Notes: generated by a model from the letters alone, not told the origin. Shown: positions 33,182-48,394, numbered from the stretch's first letter. The stretch: DNA of 64,000 nt from Skermanella rosea (GCF_016806835.2 NZ_CP086113.1:434001-498000); one strand, 5' to 3'. Made by a program: numbers and translations.

Positions 33182-34309
33182 TCATTTCCGGTCCCGGAAC
33201 CACTGGTCCGCCATCAGGAGCAGAAGAGCCCAGGCATAGGCCGATCCGATCGTGGCCTGCTGCCATCCCGGGGCGGACATGAACCGGTCGAGCAGGACCG
33301 GCACCGGAACGATCAGCAGACAGGCCGCGACAGCCAGCGCCGGGGTCAAAGGCGGCCGGAAGAACAGCGGAAGCAGGAACAGGCTGTAGTGGACCCAGGC
33401 CAGGGGCGAGGCGACCAGGGCGCCCAGCAGGCCGAGGGCGCTCGTTCGGAGGGGGTCCGGCCGGTGCCGGCGTGCCCGGACGGCGAGCCCGACGAGCAGC
33501 ACGAGGCTCGCCGCCAGGCCGGCGGTGCCGTACCCGGACCGCAGGAACAGCCCGGGCAGCGACGCATTGGTCAGGAAGGCGCCGCGGTCGGCATCGTGCG
33601 ATATCGCGTCGAGCCAGAGCCGGTAGATGCCGGCCCCGTACAGCACCGCCGGAACCAGGCTCAGCACGGCCGCGCAGCACCCGGCGGCGACGGCGGCCCT
33701 TGCATGCCCGGCCAGCAGCAGCAGCCCGGGCCAGACCAGGAAGTTCGGCTTGACCGCGACCACCACCCCGATCAGCAGCCCCGCCGCCAGCGGCCGGCCG
33801 CGTTCCAGGAGCAGCCAGGCTCCGGTCGCCGCGAGCGCCAGGGGCACATAGATCTGCCCCAGCACCAGCGTGTCCCAGAAACCCGCCGCGGCACAGGCCG
33901 CCAGCGCCGGCATCAGCGGGGCTTCCGGCCGGTAGCGGCGGACCAGCAGGGTGACCAGGGCGACGTATGCCACCGCCGTGACCGCCCACCAGAGCCGTAA
34001 CGCTTCCGCCGGGTCGAGATATGAGAGCGGCTGGAACAGGAGCAGCGAGACCGGCGGGTTGAGGTTAAGGTTCCAGCTTTCGAACCCGGGCATCTCGACC
34101 CGGAACGTCAGCCCTGGATAGATCCCGTAAGGGTCGAGCCCCTCCGCCGCGGCGCGTCCCGCCCCCATGAACGAACCGAAGTCCCACAGCAAGGCTCCCG
34201 GCAGCGACCGCTGGAGCTGCCAGACGATCAGCGCCGTCAGGCCGGCCGCCAGCAGTCCGGTGGGAACGGCCTGGGCCGGCTTGTCCGGTTTCCCGCGCGG
34301 CGCTGTCAT
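33182..34309 (-). CDS. GT87-like (DUF2029) polytopic glycosyltransferase
   Basis: A 375-residue membrane protein with about nine or ten hydrophobic helices. After the first helix, the segment LLWDFGSFMGAGRAAAEGLD-PYG, containing the Asp of the DF motif, matches the DUF2029/GT87 polyprenyl-phosphate mannosyltransferase group. Conserved NLNPPVSLLLFQPLSYL and AVKPNFLVWP segments follow. These enzymes transfer mannose or arabinose-type sugars from a lipid carrier on the outer face of the inner membrane. Its ATG overlaps the stop of the upstream membrane-protein gene (ATGA). The substrate is unknown. Confidence 0.8.
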   Translation of the reverse strand: MTAPRGKPDKPAQAVPTGLLAAGLTALIVWQLQRSLPGALLWDFGSFMGAGRAAAEGLDPYGIYPGLTFRVEMPGFESWNLNLNPPVSLLLFQPLSYLDPAEALRLWWAVTAVAYVALVTLLVRRYRPEAPLMPALAACAAAGFWDTLVLGQIYVPLALAATGAWLLLERGRPLAAGLLIGVVVAVKPNFLVWPGLLLLAGHARAAVAAGCCAAVLSLVPAVLYGAGIYRLWLDAISHDADRGAFLTNASLPGLFLRSGYGTAGLAASLVLLVGLAVRARRHRPDPLRTSALGLLGALVASPLAWVHYSLFLLPLFFRPPLTPALAVAACLLIVPVPVLLDRFMSAPGWQQATIGSAYAWALLLLMADQWFRDRK

Positions 34310-35934
34310 GAGCTGCTCCGCACCGCCTCGATTTCCTCGGTCCCGGGTTCCCGCTCGCCGGGCGGCAGCAGGCGCATCAGGGCATGGTGGGCGCCGCAGG
34401 CCACGGCGCGGACGGGAAGCCGGTCGGGCCATCCGGCGCAGCCCCGGTTGAAGACGATGATGTAGACGCCGGCGCCGCTCCCCTCGACCGCGCCGTCCAC
34501 CTGATCGACGAGCGCACTCACCTGGTCCGCGGTCTCGGCCCGGGCGATCGGGTTGACGGCGAGTTCCAGCAGGCCCTGGTCGGCCGGGGTGAAGATCAGC
34601 GGGTTCTGGCCTTCGCGGGCGAAGATGTTGACGACGACGGAGTTCCGCTGCAGGACCGCATAGGATGCCGTGTGCTCGTGGGCGGGCCGCACGTGCCGGG
34701 TCGTGAACCAGTCGCCCAGCTCGAACGGGGCCGCCTCCGCCGGGACCAGGATCGCGCCGGCGGGCAGCCGGTCCAGGGACTGCCTCACGGCGGCGAAGCT
34801 GCGGTCCTGCCGGACCCAGTCCTGAGCCATCAGTGCGCCGCGCGCGCCGGTCGCCAGGACCAGCCCGAGGACGAAGACCAGGGCCGTCCCGGGAGCGGGC
34901 CGGGCGGGCGCCAGGGCTGCCACCAGGAGCAGCGCGGCGGGAAGCGCTATCCGCGAGTCCAGGAAGTAGGACCCCATGGCCGAGTAGGGGAGCGCCAGCA
35001 CCATCAGGGCATAGACCGCCGCCACTCCGCCCAGCCCCGGGTGTAAGGTGACGCGCCGGCTCGCCAGCAGGATCAGGATCACGGCGCAGGCCGTCGCCAG
35101 GGTCGCGGTATCCAGCATCGTGTTGCCCGTGGACAGCAGGCGGGTGAAGGGCGACAGCTTCTGCCAAGCGGTATAATCGAATCGGAGGTCCAGCGGCAGG
35201 CCGTTCGCCGGGCTCGCGGCCAGGTACAGCGCGAGGGCCGGAACGAAGATGCCGGCCGAGGCTGCGAGGCGGCGTGCCGCCGGACGCACCCCGCGGGGAC
35301 GCGCCGTCCAGGCACGGCCCAGCTCGAGGGCCGCGATGCCGACGGCGAACAGGCCGAACGCCACCATGTGGGCCAGAAGCAGCAGCAGGGCGAAGACGGC
35401 GCCCGCCGCGAGCTGGCCGCCGCGCGACCGGCGTCCGAGATGCAGCCACGCCGCCAGCCCCCATAACAGCAGCCCCACTCCCAGCATGTAGTTCAGGAAG
35501 CCCCAGAGCATCACCTCGTTCCAGGCCAGGGCCGCTGCCAGTAGCGGCCAGACCGAGGGGCGGCCCGTCGCCGCGGAACCGAGCGCCAGGGTGCCGGTGA
35601 CGGTCAGGACCAGCAGCAGGCCGAGCAGCACCTTGCCCGCCGGTTCGACCCCGAGCGCCGGCACGAGCGCCAGCAGCACGAGGTCCGACAGGACATTGGG
35701 CAGCAGCAGGCTGTCCGCCGTGAAATTGGCCGAGAAGGCCGGGACGCTGTCCAGGTGGGCCAGGACATGGACCCGCGCCAGATGGTTCGGATAGTCGAAG
35801 ATCGGCGGCGTTCCGGTCGCCAGGAGCGGCAGTGCCGCGAGACCGATGAGGACGGAGGCGAGCATCGCCACCCCGCCCGCCGGCCTGGAAACTCCGTGCG
35901 GGCAGGATCCCGCTTCGTGGGTCTGGTCGGTCAC
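34306..35934 (-). CDS. Large polytopic membrane protein, GT-C-like
   Basis: A 542-residue protein with about 11 membrane helices and a C-terminal periplasmic domain (about residues 400-542). The first loop carries IFDYPNHLARV, the D-Y-P-N-H motif of GT-C-fold glycosyltransferases, where the Asp is the likely catalytic or metal ligand. The next gene is a GT87-like protein overlapping by four bases, so the two probably modify the same cell-surface glycan or lipid. I do not recognise a characterised relative; the exact family is uncertain. Confidence 0.65.
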   Translation of the reverse strand: MTDQTHEAGSCPHGVSRPAGGVAMLASVLIGLAALPLLATGTPPIFDYPNHLARVHVLAHLDSVPAFSANFTADSLLLPNVLSDLVLLALVPALGVEPAGKVLLGLLLVLTVTGTLALGSAATGRPSVWPLLAAALAWNEVMLWGFLNYMLGVGLLLWGLAAWLHLGRRSRGGQLAAGAVFALLLLLAHMVAFGLFAVGIAALELGRAWTARPRGVRPAARRLAASAGIFVPALALYLAASPANGLPLDLRFDYTAWQKLSPFTRLLSTGNTMLDTATLATACAVILILLASRRVTLHPGLGGVAAVYALMVLALPYSAMGSYFLDSRIALPAALLLVAALAPARPAPGTALVFVLGLVLATGARGALMAQDWVRQDRSFAAVRQSLDRLPAGAILVPAEAAPFELGDWFTTRHVRPAHEHTASYAVLQRNSVVVNIFAREGQNPLIFTPADQGLLELAVNPIARAETADQVSALVDQVDGAVEGSGAGVYIIVFNRGCAGWPDRLPVRAVACGAHHALMRLLPPGEREPGTEEIEAVRSSS

Positions 35935-35997
35935 CTGCCCTCCGTGAATTGCCGGGAGGTCACCGCGCGGGGCGGCGCAGGATGCGGGTCGGGCTGG

Positions 35998-36084
35998 TCA
36001 CGGGGTCGATGCCGCGACGGGGAAGCCGGCCGGGACAAGGCCGGGAAGAGCGGAAACGCGCGCCTTCCGATCTTGGGTATGCAT
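35998..36084 (-). CDS. 28-residue small ORF with a strong ribosome site
   Basis: ATG 36084 is preceded by AAGGAG at the ideal seven-base spacing. The 28-residue product is basic then Pro/Ala-rich (MHTQDRKARVSALPG... ending AASTP). It lies 63 bp upstream of the two-gene membrane glycosyltransferase-like unit and could be a leader peptide or a small protein of its own. No homologue is recognised, and codon statistics are too short to decide. Confidence 0.4.
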   Translation of the reverse strand: MHTQDRKARVSALPGLVPAGFPVAASTP

Positions 36085-36202
36085 CGTGAACTCCTTGACG
36101 GTTCGGAGGCAAAATACAGGTGTGCGGTCACCGCGCCGTGCTTGGCGGTGCCGTTCGCTTGAAGATCCAATGCTCGTTTCTTGATTGCTCGGCGGGCCGG
36201 AA

Positions 36203-36236
36203 GGCGGGCCTGGCCGGAAGGTCCGGCAGGCCCGCC
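36203..36236. other. Strong hairpin in the gap before lactate permease end
   Basis: GGCGGGCCTGGCCGG pairs with CCGGCAGGCCCGCC with one bulged base and an AAGGT loop. It lies 88 bp beyond the permease stop and has no T-run. It could be a factor-assisted terminator or a small palindromic repeat. The remaining 36085-36323 sequence shows nothing else. Confidence 0.45.
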
Positions 36237-36323
36237 GACTGGAAGACAGCACCGACGAAGCGGAAGTTCCATTTTTTCTACAGGAAGACGGAAGTCCGCC
36301 GCGTCGGTGCCGGAGCGCGCCCG

Positions 36324-38105
36324 CTACCTGACGCCAGGGGCCACGGCGGCGGGCCTGCCGCTGCCCAGGCTGCGCATGGCCAGCAGGCAGGCGACCGGCC
36401 ACACCACCGCGCCGGCCCACCAGAGATTCAGGCCGCCCGCGATCAGCGCCATTCCGATCAGGCCGGCCTGGACCACGTAGTAGGTCATCGGGAGCAACGC
36501 CATCCGGATCAGGTCGCCCTCTCGGTTGACCAGCCCGACGGTCGCCGACGCCGCGACCACGTTGTGCACGCAGATCATGTTGCCGGCGGCACCGCCGACG
36601 GCCTGAAGGGTCACCACGAGTGCGGCCCCCGCGGACGCCAGCCCGATGTTGACCGCCGTGGAGAACTGGAACAGCGAGAACATCATGTTGCTGACCGTGT
36701 TCGATCCGGCAATGAAGGCGCCGAGCGCGCCCACGATCGGCGAGACCAGGGGCCAGAACTCGCCCGACACGGCCGACACGCCGCCGGCCAGCACCAGCGG
36801 CATGCTGGCATGGTCGGGCGACGCGGAGTTGATGAACACCTGCACCATCGGTACGGCGAGCAGCAGCGCCGGCGCCGCCTTGATCATGGTGCTGCCCGAC
36901 AGCGACCAGACGGCGCGGTAGCTGCCGTCCTTGCCCATGCCCTGGAAGAAATAGGCGAACAGCGATACCAGGACGAACACCGTCCCCGGCAGGTAGAGCG
37001 GCTGCGACGAGGCCGAGATGCCGGACCCGAACAGGTTGGTCCAGCTCAGCGTCATCTCGGGAGAGGTGAGGAACGCCTTCAGGGGATCGATCACGCGCGT
37101 CGCGATCAGCAGCGCGGCCACCAGCAGGTAAGGCGTCCAGGCCTTCAGCAGCGACATGGGCTGCTCATGCTCGACCGCCTGCTGGGACTGCTCCAGGGTA
37201 CCGATCCAGCGGTCCTCCCAGTTCTTCCGCGGCCCGAAATCGAAGACCTCGCGCGGCAGGAACAACCCGCGCCGGGCGGCGGGGATGACGATCCCGAGCC
37301 CGATCATGGCGCCGATCAGCGACGGGAACTCCGGCCCGAACGCGGCCGCGACGAGATAGTAGGGCAGGGTGAAGGCGATGCCGGCGAACAGCGCGAACTT
37401 CCAGGCGGCGAATCCCTCGGCGAAGGAACGCCTGGGTCCGAAGAACCGGGTGATCATCGCGACCATGATCAGCGGGATCAGGAAACCGACCAGCGCGTGG
37501 ACCATGGCGACGTTGACCGCGATATGGACCAGGTAGTCGCCGAAGGCCATCGGCGCGATCGTGCTGTTGACGATCTCCTGGTTGGCGAGGCCGGTATTGA
37601 CGCCCAGCAGGATCGGCGTCCCGACCGCGCCGAACGAGACCGGCGTGCTCTGGATGATCAGGGCCGCCAGCACCGCCGCCATGGCCGGGAAGCCGATGGC
37701 GACCAGCAGTGGCGCCGCGATCGCCGCCGGCGTGCCGAAACCCGAGGCGCCCTCCACCAAGGATCCGAACAGCCAGGCGATCAGGATCGCCTGCACCCGC
37801 CGGTCGGGCGAGATCGAGGTGAAGCCCTGCCGGATCCGGGCGATCGCTCCGCTCTCCTCGAGCGTGTACAGCAGCAGGATGGCTCCGAACACGATGTAGA
37901 GGACGTTGACCGCCGTCACCAGGCCGTTGACCGAGGCGCCCATGACCTTTTCGATCGGGGTGCCCCACAGCGCGAGGGCGATCAGGGCCGTCGCGGCGTA
38001 GGCGACCGCCATGGTCAGCTTGGCCGACCGGCGGAGTGCCACCAGCAGGACGAACACGATGCAGATCGGCATCAGTGCTAGAAGGAATTGCAGACTTTGA
38101 GGCAT
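36324..38105 (-). CDS. lldP: L-lactate permease (LctP family)
   Basis: A 593-residue inner-membrane transporter with about 13 helices. The highly conserved LctP segment [20 protein letters not shown] appears at about residues 112-131, followed by [15 protein letters not shown]. Members carry out proton-coupled uptake of lactate and glycolate. The start at 38105 lies behind a 233-bp spacer, part of it AT-rich (38235-38275). No lactate dehydrogenase gene is nearby. The next gene upstream on the same strand is a PEP mutase/isocitrate lyase family protein. Confidence 0.93.
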   Translation of the reverse strand: MPQSLQFLLALMPICIVFVLLVALRRSAKLTMAVAYAATALIALALWGTPIEKVMGASVNGLVTAVNVLYIVFGAILLLYTLEESGAIARIRQGFTSISPDRRVQAILIAWLFGSLVEGASGFGTPAAIAAPLLVAIGFPAMAAVLAALIIQSTPVSFGAVGTPILLGVNTGLANQEIVNSTIAPMAFGDYLVHIAVNVAMVHALVGFLIPLIMVAMITRFFGPRRSFAEGFAAWKFALFAGIAFTLPYYLVAAAFGPEFPSLIGAMIGLGIVIPAARRGLFLPREVFDFGPRKNWEDRWIGTLEQSQQAVEHEQPMSLLKAWTPYLLVAALLIATRVIDPLKAFLTSPEMTLSWTNLFGSGISASSQPLYLPGTVFVLVSLFAYFFQGMGKDGSYRAVWSLSGSTMIKAAPALLLAVPMVQVFINSASPDHASMPLVLAGGVSAVSGEFWPLVSPIVGALGAFIAGSNTVSNMMFSLFQFSTAVNIGLASAGAALVVTLQAVGGAAGNMICVHNVVAASATVGLVNREGDLIRMALLPMTYYVVQAGLIGMALIAGGLNLWWAGAVVWPVACLLAMRSLGSGRPAAVAPGVR

Positions 38106-38338
38106 GTAGACTCCGGTGTTTCCTCGGCTTTATCGTCGTTGTCGCGAGCCGGCACTATATGGGACCGCTGCAAGGCAGATCAGTAGCCCGATGGGGAAAC
38201 GCGGGCGCGGCGGACGGGGGCCATGAGGATACCCAAGAATGTGATAATGTTTGTTATGGAAAGTATAATGGGCGCCTTGACGGGTTGCTGACCCTGAACC
38301 CGTCTGGCGGGAGCCTGCCTGAATGCCGGCCTGTATAT

Positions 38339-39106
38339 TTAAGCCGGGTTCGCGGCCGAGGCCTCGCAATCGCGAAGTGTCCGGGCCGCGGCGTCGAAGG
38401 CCGACCAAGCCCGCCGGGCGAGGCTGCCGCCCACGCTACAGCGCCGGACGCCGAGCGCCGCAAGGGAGCGGATGCCGTCGTCGTATTCGTGGACAACCAC
38501 GTTGACCGGCTTTGGCGCGACCGCCGCGACAAGCTCGGCCACAGCAGCCGGATCAAGGATGAAGGGAACGAACAGGCAGTCGGCCCCGGCCTCGGCATAG
38601 GCGACGGCGCGGGCGATGCTTTCGCCTGCCGGCATGCCGGGAACCTGGAAGTTCTCGTTGCGGCCGATCAGCATGACGCTGGGATCCACGGCGTCGATGG
38701 CGGCGCGAGCGGCAGCGATGCGCTCGACCGCAAGGCCCTGCTCGTACATGTAGCTGCCCGACCAGTCCTCGATCGACAGCGCCGCGATCCCGGTGTCGAG
38801 TGCCCGCGCGACGTTCGCCGCGACGTCCTCGGGATGATCGGCGTAGCCGTTCTCGAAATCGGCGTTGATCGGCAGGGGAGTGGCCGCGACGAGCATCCTC
38901 AGGTGGTCGAGCGTGGCGTCGAGACCGAGTTCCCCGTCGTCCCTGCCTGCCGCCCAGGCGGCGCCCGAGCTCGTGGAGGCGATCGCCTTGAACCCGAGCT
39001 TGGTGAGGCGAACCGCGCTGCCCGCGTCCCAGGCGTTGGGAATCACGAAGAAGCCGCTCTCGTGCATCTTGCGGAAAGCCGCTCGTTTCTCTGCCGTCGT
39101 GGTCAT
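38339..39106 (-). CDS. PEP mutase/isocitrate lyase superfamily protein
   Basis: A 255-residue TIM-barrel protein starting at ATG 39106 with GGAGCA upstream. Features are FFVIPNAWDAGSAVRLTKLG, the SSGAAWAAGRDDGE loop, INADFENGYADHPEDVA (metal-binding Asp/Glu), SIEDW, and LIGRNENF. It lacks the KxxCxH catalytic motif of true isocitrate lyases, as do the oxaloacetate decarboxylase/carboxyphosphonoenolpyruvate mutase-like members of this group. It probably cleaves or rearranges a 2-oxo acid with Mg2+. It shares a strand with the downstream lactate permease (233 bp apart) and the upstream GNAT gene (46 bp apart). Confidence 0.82.
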   Translation of the reverse strand: MTTTAEKRAAFRKMHESGFFVIPNAWDAGSAVRLTKLGFKAIASTSSGAAWAAGRDDGELGLDATLDHLRMLVAATPLPINADFENGYADHPEDVAANVARALDTGIAALSIEDWSGSYMYEQGLAVERIAAARAAIDAVDPSVMLIGRNENFQVPGMPAGESIARAVAYAEAGADCLFVPFILDPAAVAELVAAVAPKPVNVVVHEYDDGIRSLAALGVRRCSVGGSLARRAWSAFDAAARTLRDCEASAANPA

Positions 39107-39152
39107 CGAGTGCTCCGTTTCGGATCGGATGAGATGCGCTCGCCGCTTTCCC

Positions 39153-39821
39153 TCAGGTCGGGAGCTCTCCCAGCCGGCGCTTCTGGTTTCCGGCACCGTC
39201 GAAGTTCGAGGGATCGAGCCAAGCCTTGAAGCGGGTCCGCAGCGCCGGCCATTCCGAATCGACGATGGAGAACCAGGCCGTGTCCCGGTTCTCCCCCTTC
39301 ACCACCATGTGGTTCCGGAACACCCCCTCGAACGTGAATCCGAAGCGCTCGGCGGCCCTCTTCGACGGCGCGTTCCGGTCGTTGCACTTCCACTCGAACC
39401 GGCGGTAGCCGAGCGTGTCGAAGGCATGCGTGGCGAAGAGAAAGAACGCTTCAGTCGCGACACGGGTCCGGGAGATCGCCGGACCCCACAGGATGTTGCC
39501 GATCTCGATCACCCCGTGCGTCGGGTCGATCCGCATCAGCGCCTGGCGTCCTTCCGCCCGCCCCGTCGTCTTGTCGATCACGGCAAAGAACAGGGGATCC
39601 TGCGAGGCAGCGGCGCCCTTCAGCCACCTCGCGAAACTCTCCTCGTCGGCGGGCACTTCCTCGAAGAGGTATCGGAAACGGTCCTCGGCGCCATCCTGCC
39701 GGGCCGAACGGAAGAGCTGGGCGCCGTGGCGGGCCGGGTCGAGGGGTTCCAGGCGCGCGTAGGAGCCCTCGATCACGATCCGCTCCGGGCGCGGAGCGCC
39801 GTTCCATCCTGAAAGGTCCAT
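39153..39821 (-). CDS. GNAT acetyltransferase (RimJ/RimL-like)
   Basis: A 222-residue protein starting at ATG 39821. The fold covers about residues 18-190, with IEIGNILWGPAISRTRVATE as the acetyl-CoA loop region and YRRFEWKCNDRNAPSKRAAERFGF, typical of the RimL-like branch that modifies protein N-termini or small amines. It is followed 46 bp later by the PEP mutase-like gene. The substrate is unknown. Confidence 0.85.
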   Translation of the reverse strand: MDLSGWNGAPRPERIVIEGSYARLEPLDPARHGAQLFRSARQDGAEDRFRYLFEEVPADEESFARWLKGAAASQDPLFFAVIDKTTGRAEGRQALMRIDPTHGVIEIGNILWGPAISRTRVATEAFFLFATHAFDTLGYRRFEWKCNDRNAPSKRAAERFGFTFEGVFRNHMVVKGENRDTAWFSIVDSEWPALRTRFKAWLDPSNFDGAGNQKRRLGELPT

Positions 39822-40127
39822 GTCCGTCCCGTCCTCTCCTTTTGCAAGTCCGAGACCAGCGTCACGTCGCCGGCTCCGCATTGTAGACCGCCGCCATGAC
39901 GACGTCCGGTCAATTTCTGTCGGCGGAAAGACAAGCTCGGCTCGCTCCGTTCGAGAACTCGCCGCGGGCCGTGGTCGGCTACGTCATGATGGTGTGATTT
40001 CAGGAAGCTCTTCAGTTCCTCCCGGGGGTGTGGCTCGCCGCTGCGCCGCTGCGCCGCTGCGCCGCTGCTGCGCCATGCTCCCGCCTTCGCGCAACTAAAC
40101 AAGCCGCCGACATCGATCCCCATCTAC
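39822..40127. other. Gap with GC-rich low-complexity DNA
   Basis: A 306-bp non-coding region between the GNAT gene and the amine oxidase remnant. It holds a short 8-bp tandem repeat and nothing else recognised. It presumably includes the GNAT promoter and eroded sequence from the decayed gene. Confidence 0.5.
40040..40063. repeat. Three tandem copies of GCTGCGCC
   Basis: An 8-bp unit is repeated three times, then a degenerate copy (GCTGCTGCGCC) to 40074. It is a slippage-prone microsatellite just upstream of the amine oxidase remnant. Confidence 0.8.
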
Positions 40128-40705
40128 GTCGTCATCGTCGGCGGAACGGCTGGCGCAGTTCGGATACAGGGTCCAGATCGTCGAGGCGGCCGGGCAACTC
40201 GGCAGCCGGCTCCAGACCCGCCGGTTCAACAACGTCCCGATGGATTACGGCGGCGCCTGGATTCACTCGGCCGACATCAACCCGTTCCTGCCGATCGGCG
40301 TGCCTCGGGCTACGAGCTGGTCCACCAGGACGATACCCGGATCGACAAGGCGTTCTTGGACGGCGTGCCGCTCGATGCCAAGGAACTGCTCGGCCTGCAG
40401 CGCTTGGCTCGGCGGCTGTCGCCAGGATCTCCCAATGGGACGTGACGAACTGGGGCACCAACCCCCTCACCCGCGGCGCCTATTCGGGCGCGCTGCCGGG
40501 CATGGCCCATATGCGCGAGGTGGTGGCGGAGCCGGTCGGCGACCTGGTCTTCTTCGCCGGCGAGGCGACGGGCGGCCCGCTCGCGCAGACCGCGGGCGGG
40601 GCGATGAACAGCGGCCACCGCGCCGCTGCGGAGATCTACTCCGCCCTGCGCAATTCGACGCTCATGTCGCCGTGCCCGAACGGGCTGCAGCTATGCTTCA
40701 GATGA
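40128..40705 (+). pseudogene. Flavin amine oxidase remnant with internal deletions
   Basis: Pieces of a flavin monoamine oxidase remain in three frames. VVIV (40128-40139) is the start of the FAD-binding strand, but the glycine-rich turn is missing. AERLAQFGYRVQIVEAA and MDYGGAWIHSADINPFLP (from 40141) follow. GYELVHQDDTRIDKAFLDGV comes after another shift. The C-terminal FAD-contacting block, WGTNPLTRGAYSGALPG and VFFAGEATGGPLAQTAGGA, is nearly intact (40443-40655). Intact enzymes have about 450-500 residues, so the catalytic middle has been lost. It cannot be functional. Confidence 0.85.
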
Positions 40706-41062
40706 CGCTTAGGGCCGAGTGACGCCGCCCCTCCTCCGGCGAAGCGGGACGGAGTCCCACAGGCCCCGTCCCGTCCAGGTCCCGGCCGTTCCACTCGCCG
40801 CACTGTGTTGCGCCATGGGCACAACCTACGGCTCGATGCAAGGCGGAGGTGATGCGGGCCGACGATCGTAGGTTGCGCCCATGGCGCAACGCATCGGATC
40901 AGCTGTCTCGGGCGGCTCGACTTGATCGGGTACCCGGGGACCGGTGACAGCGCCCGCGGCGACCTCGCGCCCCCTGATGATCCTGTCGCCGAGCAACTTG
41001 CATATACCACAAACATGATTTAATGTTCATGTATTGTTCTTTTCCGTGAAGGCGCCCCAGCC
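40706..41062. other. Intergenic region holding a REPIN-like element
   Basis: A 357-bp stretch without a gene. Apart from the inverted repeat listed separately, nothing is recognised. The AT-rich end (41000-41045) probably holds the promoter of the terminase-like gene. Confidence 0.5.
40807..40890. repeat. REPIN-like inverted repeat
   Basis: A 23-base arm (40807-40829) is repeated in inverse at 40868-40890 with a single mismatch, around a 38-base spacer. Each arm contains its own palindrome, GTTGCGCC-ATG-GGCRCAAC, so this is a pair of REP-type units facing each other, the REPIN arrangement. Such elements are mobilised by RAYT transposases; none is in the window. Confidence 0.75.
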
Positions 41063-41794
41063 ATGCTCGACCATAGTTCTCCGGCATCCGCCGCCTCGGT
41101 CCCGCCCGTGATCGTCCTGACGCCGCGCCAGGAAGCCTTCTGCCGGGCCATGGCCAGCGGCGTCGGCGGGGCGGAGGCGGCACGGCGGGCGGGCTATTCG
41201 CCCAAGGGCGCGAAGCAGCGCGGGGCCTTCCTGATGACCCAGCCGGAAATCCGCGTCCGGATCGACCAGCTCCGGACCGACCGGCAGGCCGGCCATCAGG
41301 CCGCCCTGGACCGCGCCGCCGGCCTGGTCGATACGATCGTCGGGGAGGCGCTGGAGCGCAAGAGCCTCGGCCTGGCGCTCCGCGGAGTGGAATTCGGCCT
41401 GAAACTCCTCGGGGTGATCCAGGACAAGCGCATCCCGCACCATTTCCTGGGCGACAAGCCGCACCCCGACGCCGACCTGGAGACCCTGGACTGCGACCCG
41501 GAGGAGGATGCCGACCACGCCTCGCCCGGACAGTCGGCCGCGACCGACCCGGTTGAGCCCCCGGATGCTCCGGCGATGTCTCCGGCCGAACCGGCGATGT
41601 CTCCGGCCGAACCGGCCGTGCCGCTCCGCTCCCTGCCCGCCGGAAAGCCCGTTGCCCCGCAGGCCATCGGGCGGAATAGTGACCTTTCGGCCCGTCGGAT
41701 AGTGACCTCGCCCGCGACGGCCGCCCTGTTCGGGTCCACCTCCCTGTCGGTGCCGGTGCCGGTGCCAGCCCTGAGGCTGCCGGCGGTCGCCTGA
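41063..41794 (+). CDS. Terminase small-subunit-like protein, orphan
   Basis: A 243-residue protein. Residues 18-75 resemble phage terminase small subunits: LTPRQEAFCRAMASGVGGAE, then AARRAGYSPKGAKQRGAFL (helix-turn-helix) and IRVRIDQLR. The second half (about 130-243) is low complexity, rich in Pro, Ala and Ser, with a duplicated MSPAEPA unit. There is no large terminase, portal or capsid gene nearby, so this is either a lone domesticated DNA-binding protein or phage debris. An upstream TTCCGTGAAGG could serve for ribosome binding. Function is unknown. Confidence 0.6.
   Translation: MLDHSSPASAASVPPVIVLTPRQEAFCRAMASGVGGAEAARRAGYSPKGAKQRGAFLMTQPEIRVRIDQLRTDRQAGHQAALDRAAGLVDTIVGEALERKSLGLALRGVEFGLKLLGVIQDKRIPHHFLGDKPHPDADLETLDCDPEEDADHASPGQSAATDPVEPPDAPAMSPAEPAMSPAEPAVPLRSLPAGKPVAPQAIGRNSDLSARRIVTSPATAALFGSTSLSVPVPVPALRLPAVA
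41576..41617. repeat. 21-bp tandem duplication in the terminase-like gene
   Basis: Two copies of a 21-bp unit (41576-41596 and 41597-41617; one mismatch in the last base) encode MSPAEPA twice. Because 21 is a multiple of three, the frame is kept. It lies in the disordered tail. Confidence 0.85.
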
Positions 41795-42195
41795 TACGGT
41801 TTCCGGAGGATCGGCAGGACTCTCCGGAAACCGGGAGCCCGGCAGACCGATGCCACAGGCACCGATCGAGCCCCATGCTCCGCCCCTCCCGCTCAGATCT
41901 TGGAGCGGGGTCGGATCATGTTTCCCGGTTTACGCCTCGCATCAGCCGAACAACGGTCCATCGAAGCACCGTGCCGACCCGCAAGTCCCGTCCGCGGACA
42001 TCGTCTTGCTCCGCTCCTCGGGACGTATCGGCAACATCCCGTTGGGATTAACTCAATAATCGAGCCAAGTCTATTATCATCAACCTGTCACATTACTGAA
42101 ATTGCTTTCTGAAACTGTCCCTCGGCCGGTCGCGGAGTTCCAACGAACACCTAGACCTCCGCATCTATGTTACGGGCGCAGGGAGGGCCTATTTG
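41795..42195. other. Promoter-bearing gap before the giant secreted protein
   Basis: A 401-bp region with no credible gene. The AT-rich part at 42040-42110 (TTAACTCAATAATCGAG, then TATTATCATCAACC) is a probable promoter. GGAGGG at 42181-42186 is the ribosome site of the next gene. GGTTTCCGGA and TCCGGAAACC near 41798-41832 form an inverted repeat that may end the terminase-like transcript. Confidence 0.5.
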
Positions 42196-48261
<6,066 letters not shown>

Positions 48262-48270
48262 TCAACCCTT

Positions 48271-48305
48271 CCCGCGTGCCGGCGCGGCGATCGCCGGCAC
48301 GCGGG
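48271..48305. terminator. Hairpin after the giant secreted protein
   Basis: CCCGCGTGCCGGCG (48271-48284) pairs perfectly with CGCCGGCACGCGGG (48292-48305), seven-base loop, ten bases after the stop codon. There is no T-run, but the 14-bp GC stem is strong. Confidence 0.6.
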
Positions 48306-48338
48306 CCTGCCCAACGGAAACCCGAAAATCCGATTGTC

Positions 48339-48352
48339 TTGATCCTGGTCAA
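48339..48352. promoter_or_regulatory. FNR/FixK-type operator
   Basis: TTGATCCTGGTCAA fits the FixK/FNR consensus TTGA-N6-TCAA exactly and the FNR form TTGAT-N4-ATCAA with one mismatch. A -10-like TTATCT at 48373-48378 puts the box near -40, the class II activator position. The controlled gene would be the small cysteine protein at 48458. Confidence 0.6.
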
Positions 48353-48394
48353 ACGCTTCCGGGCCCGGATCCTTATCTTCGCTGCGTCAGGCAG

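Noticed and set aside
36120-38081. A 653-codon open frame on the plus strand
   Set aside because: It is the shadow of lactate permease, with Arg/Asp/His-rich composition.
38339-39106. Genuine isocitrate lyase
   Set aside because: It is too short and lacks the KKCGH-type catalytic motif; it fits the PEP mutase-like branch.
41063-41794. Prophage
   Set aside because: Only one weakly phage-like protein; no capsid, tail, integrase or attachment sites around it.
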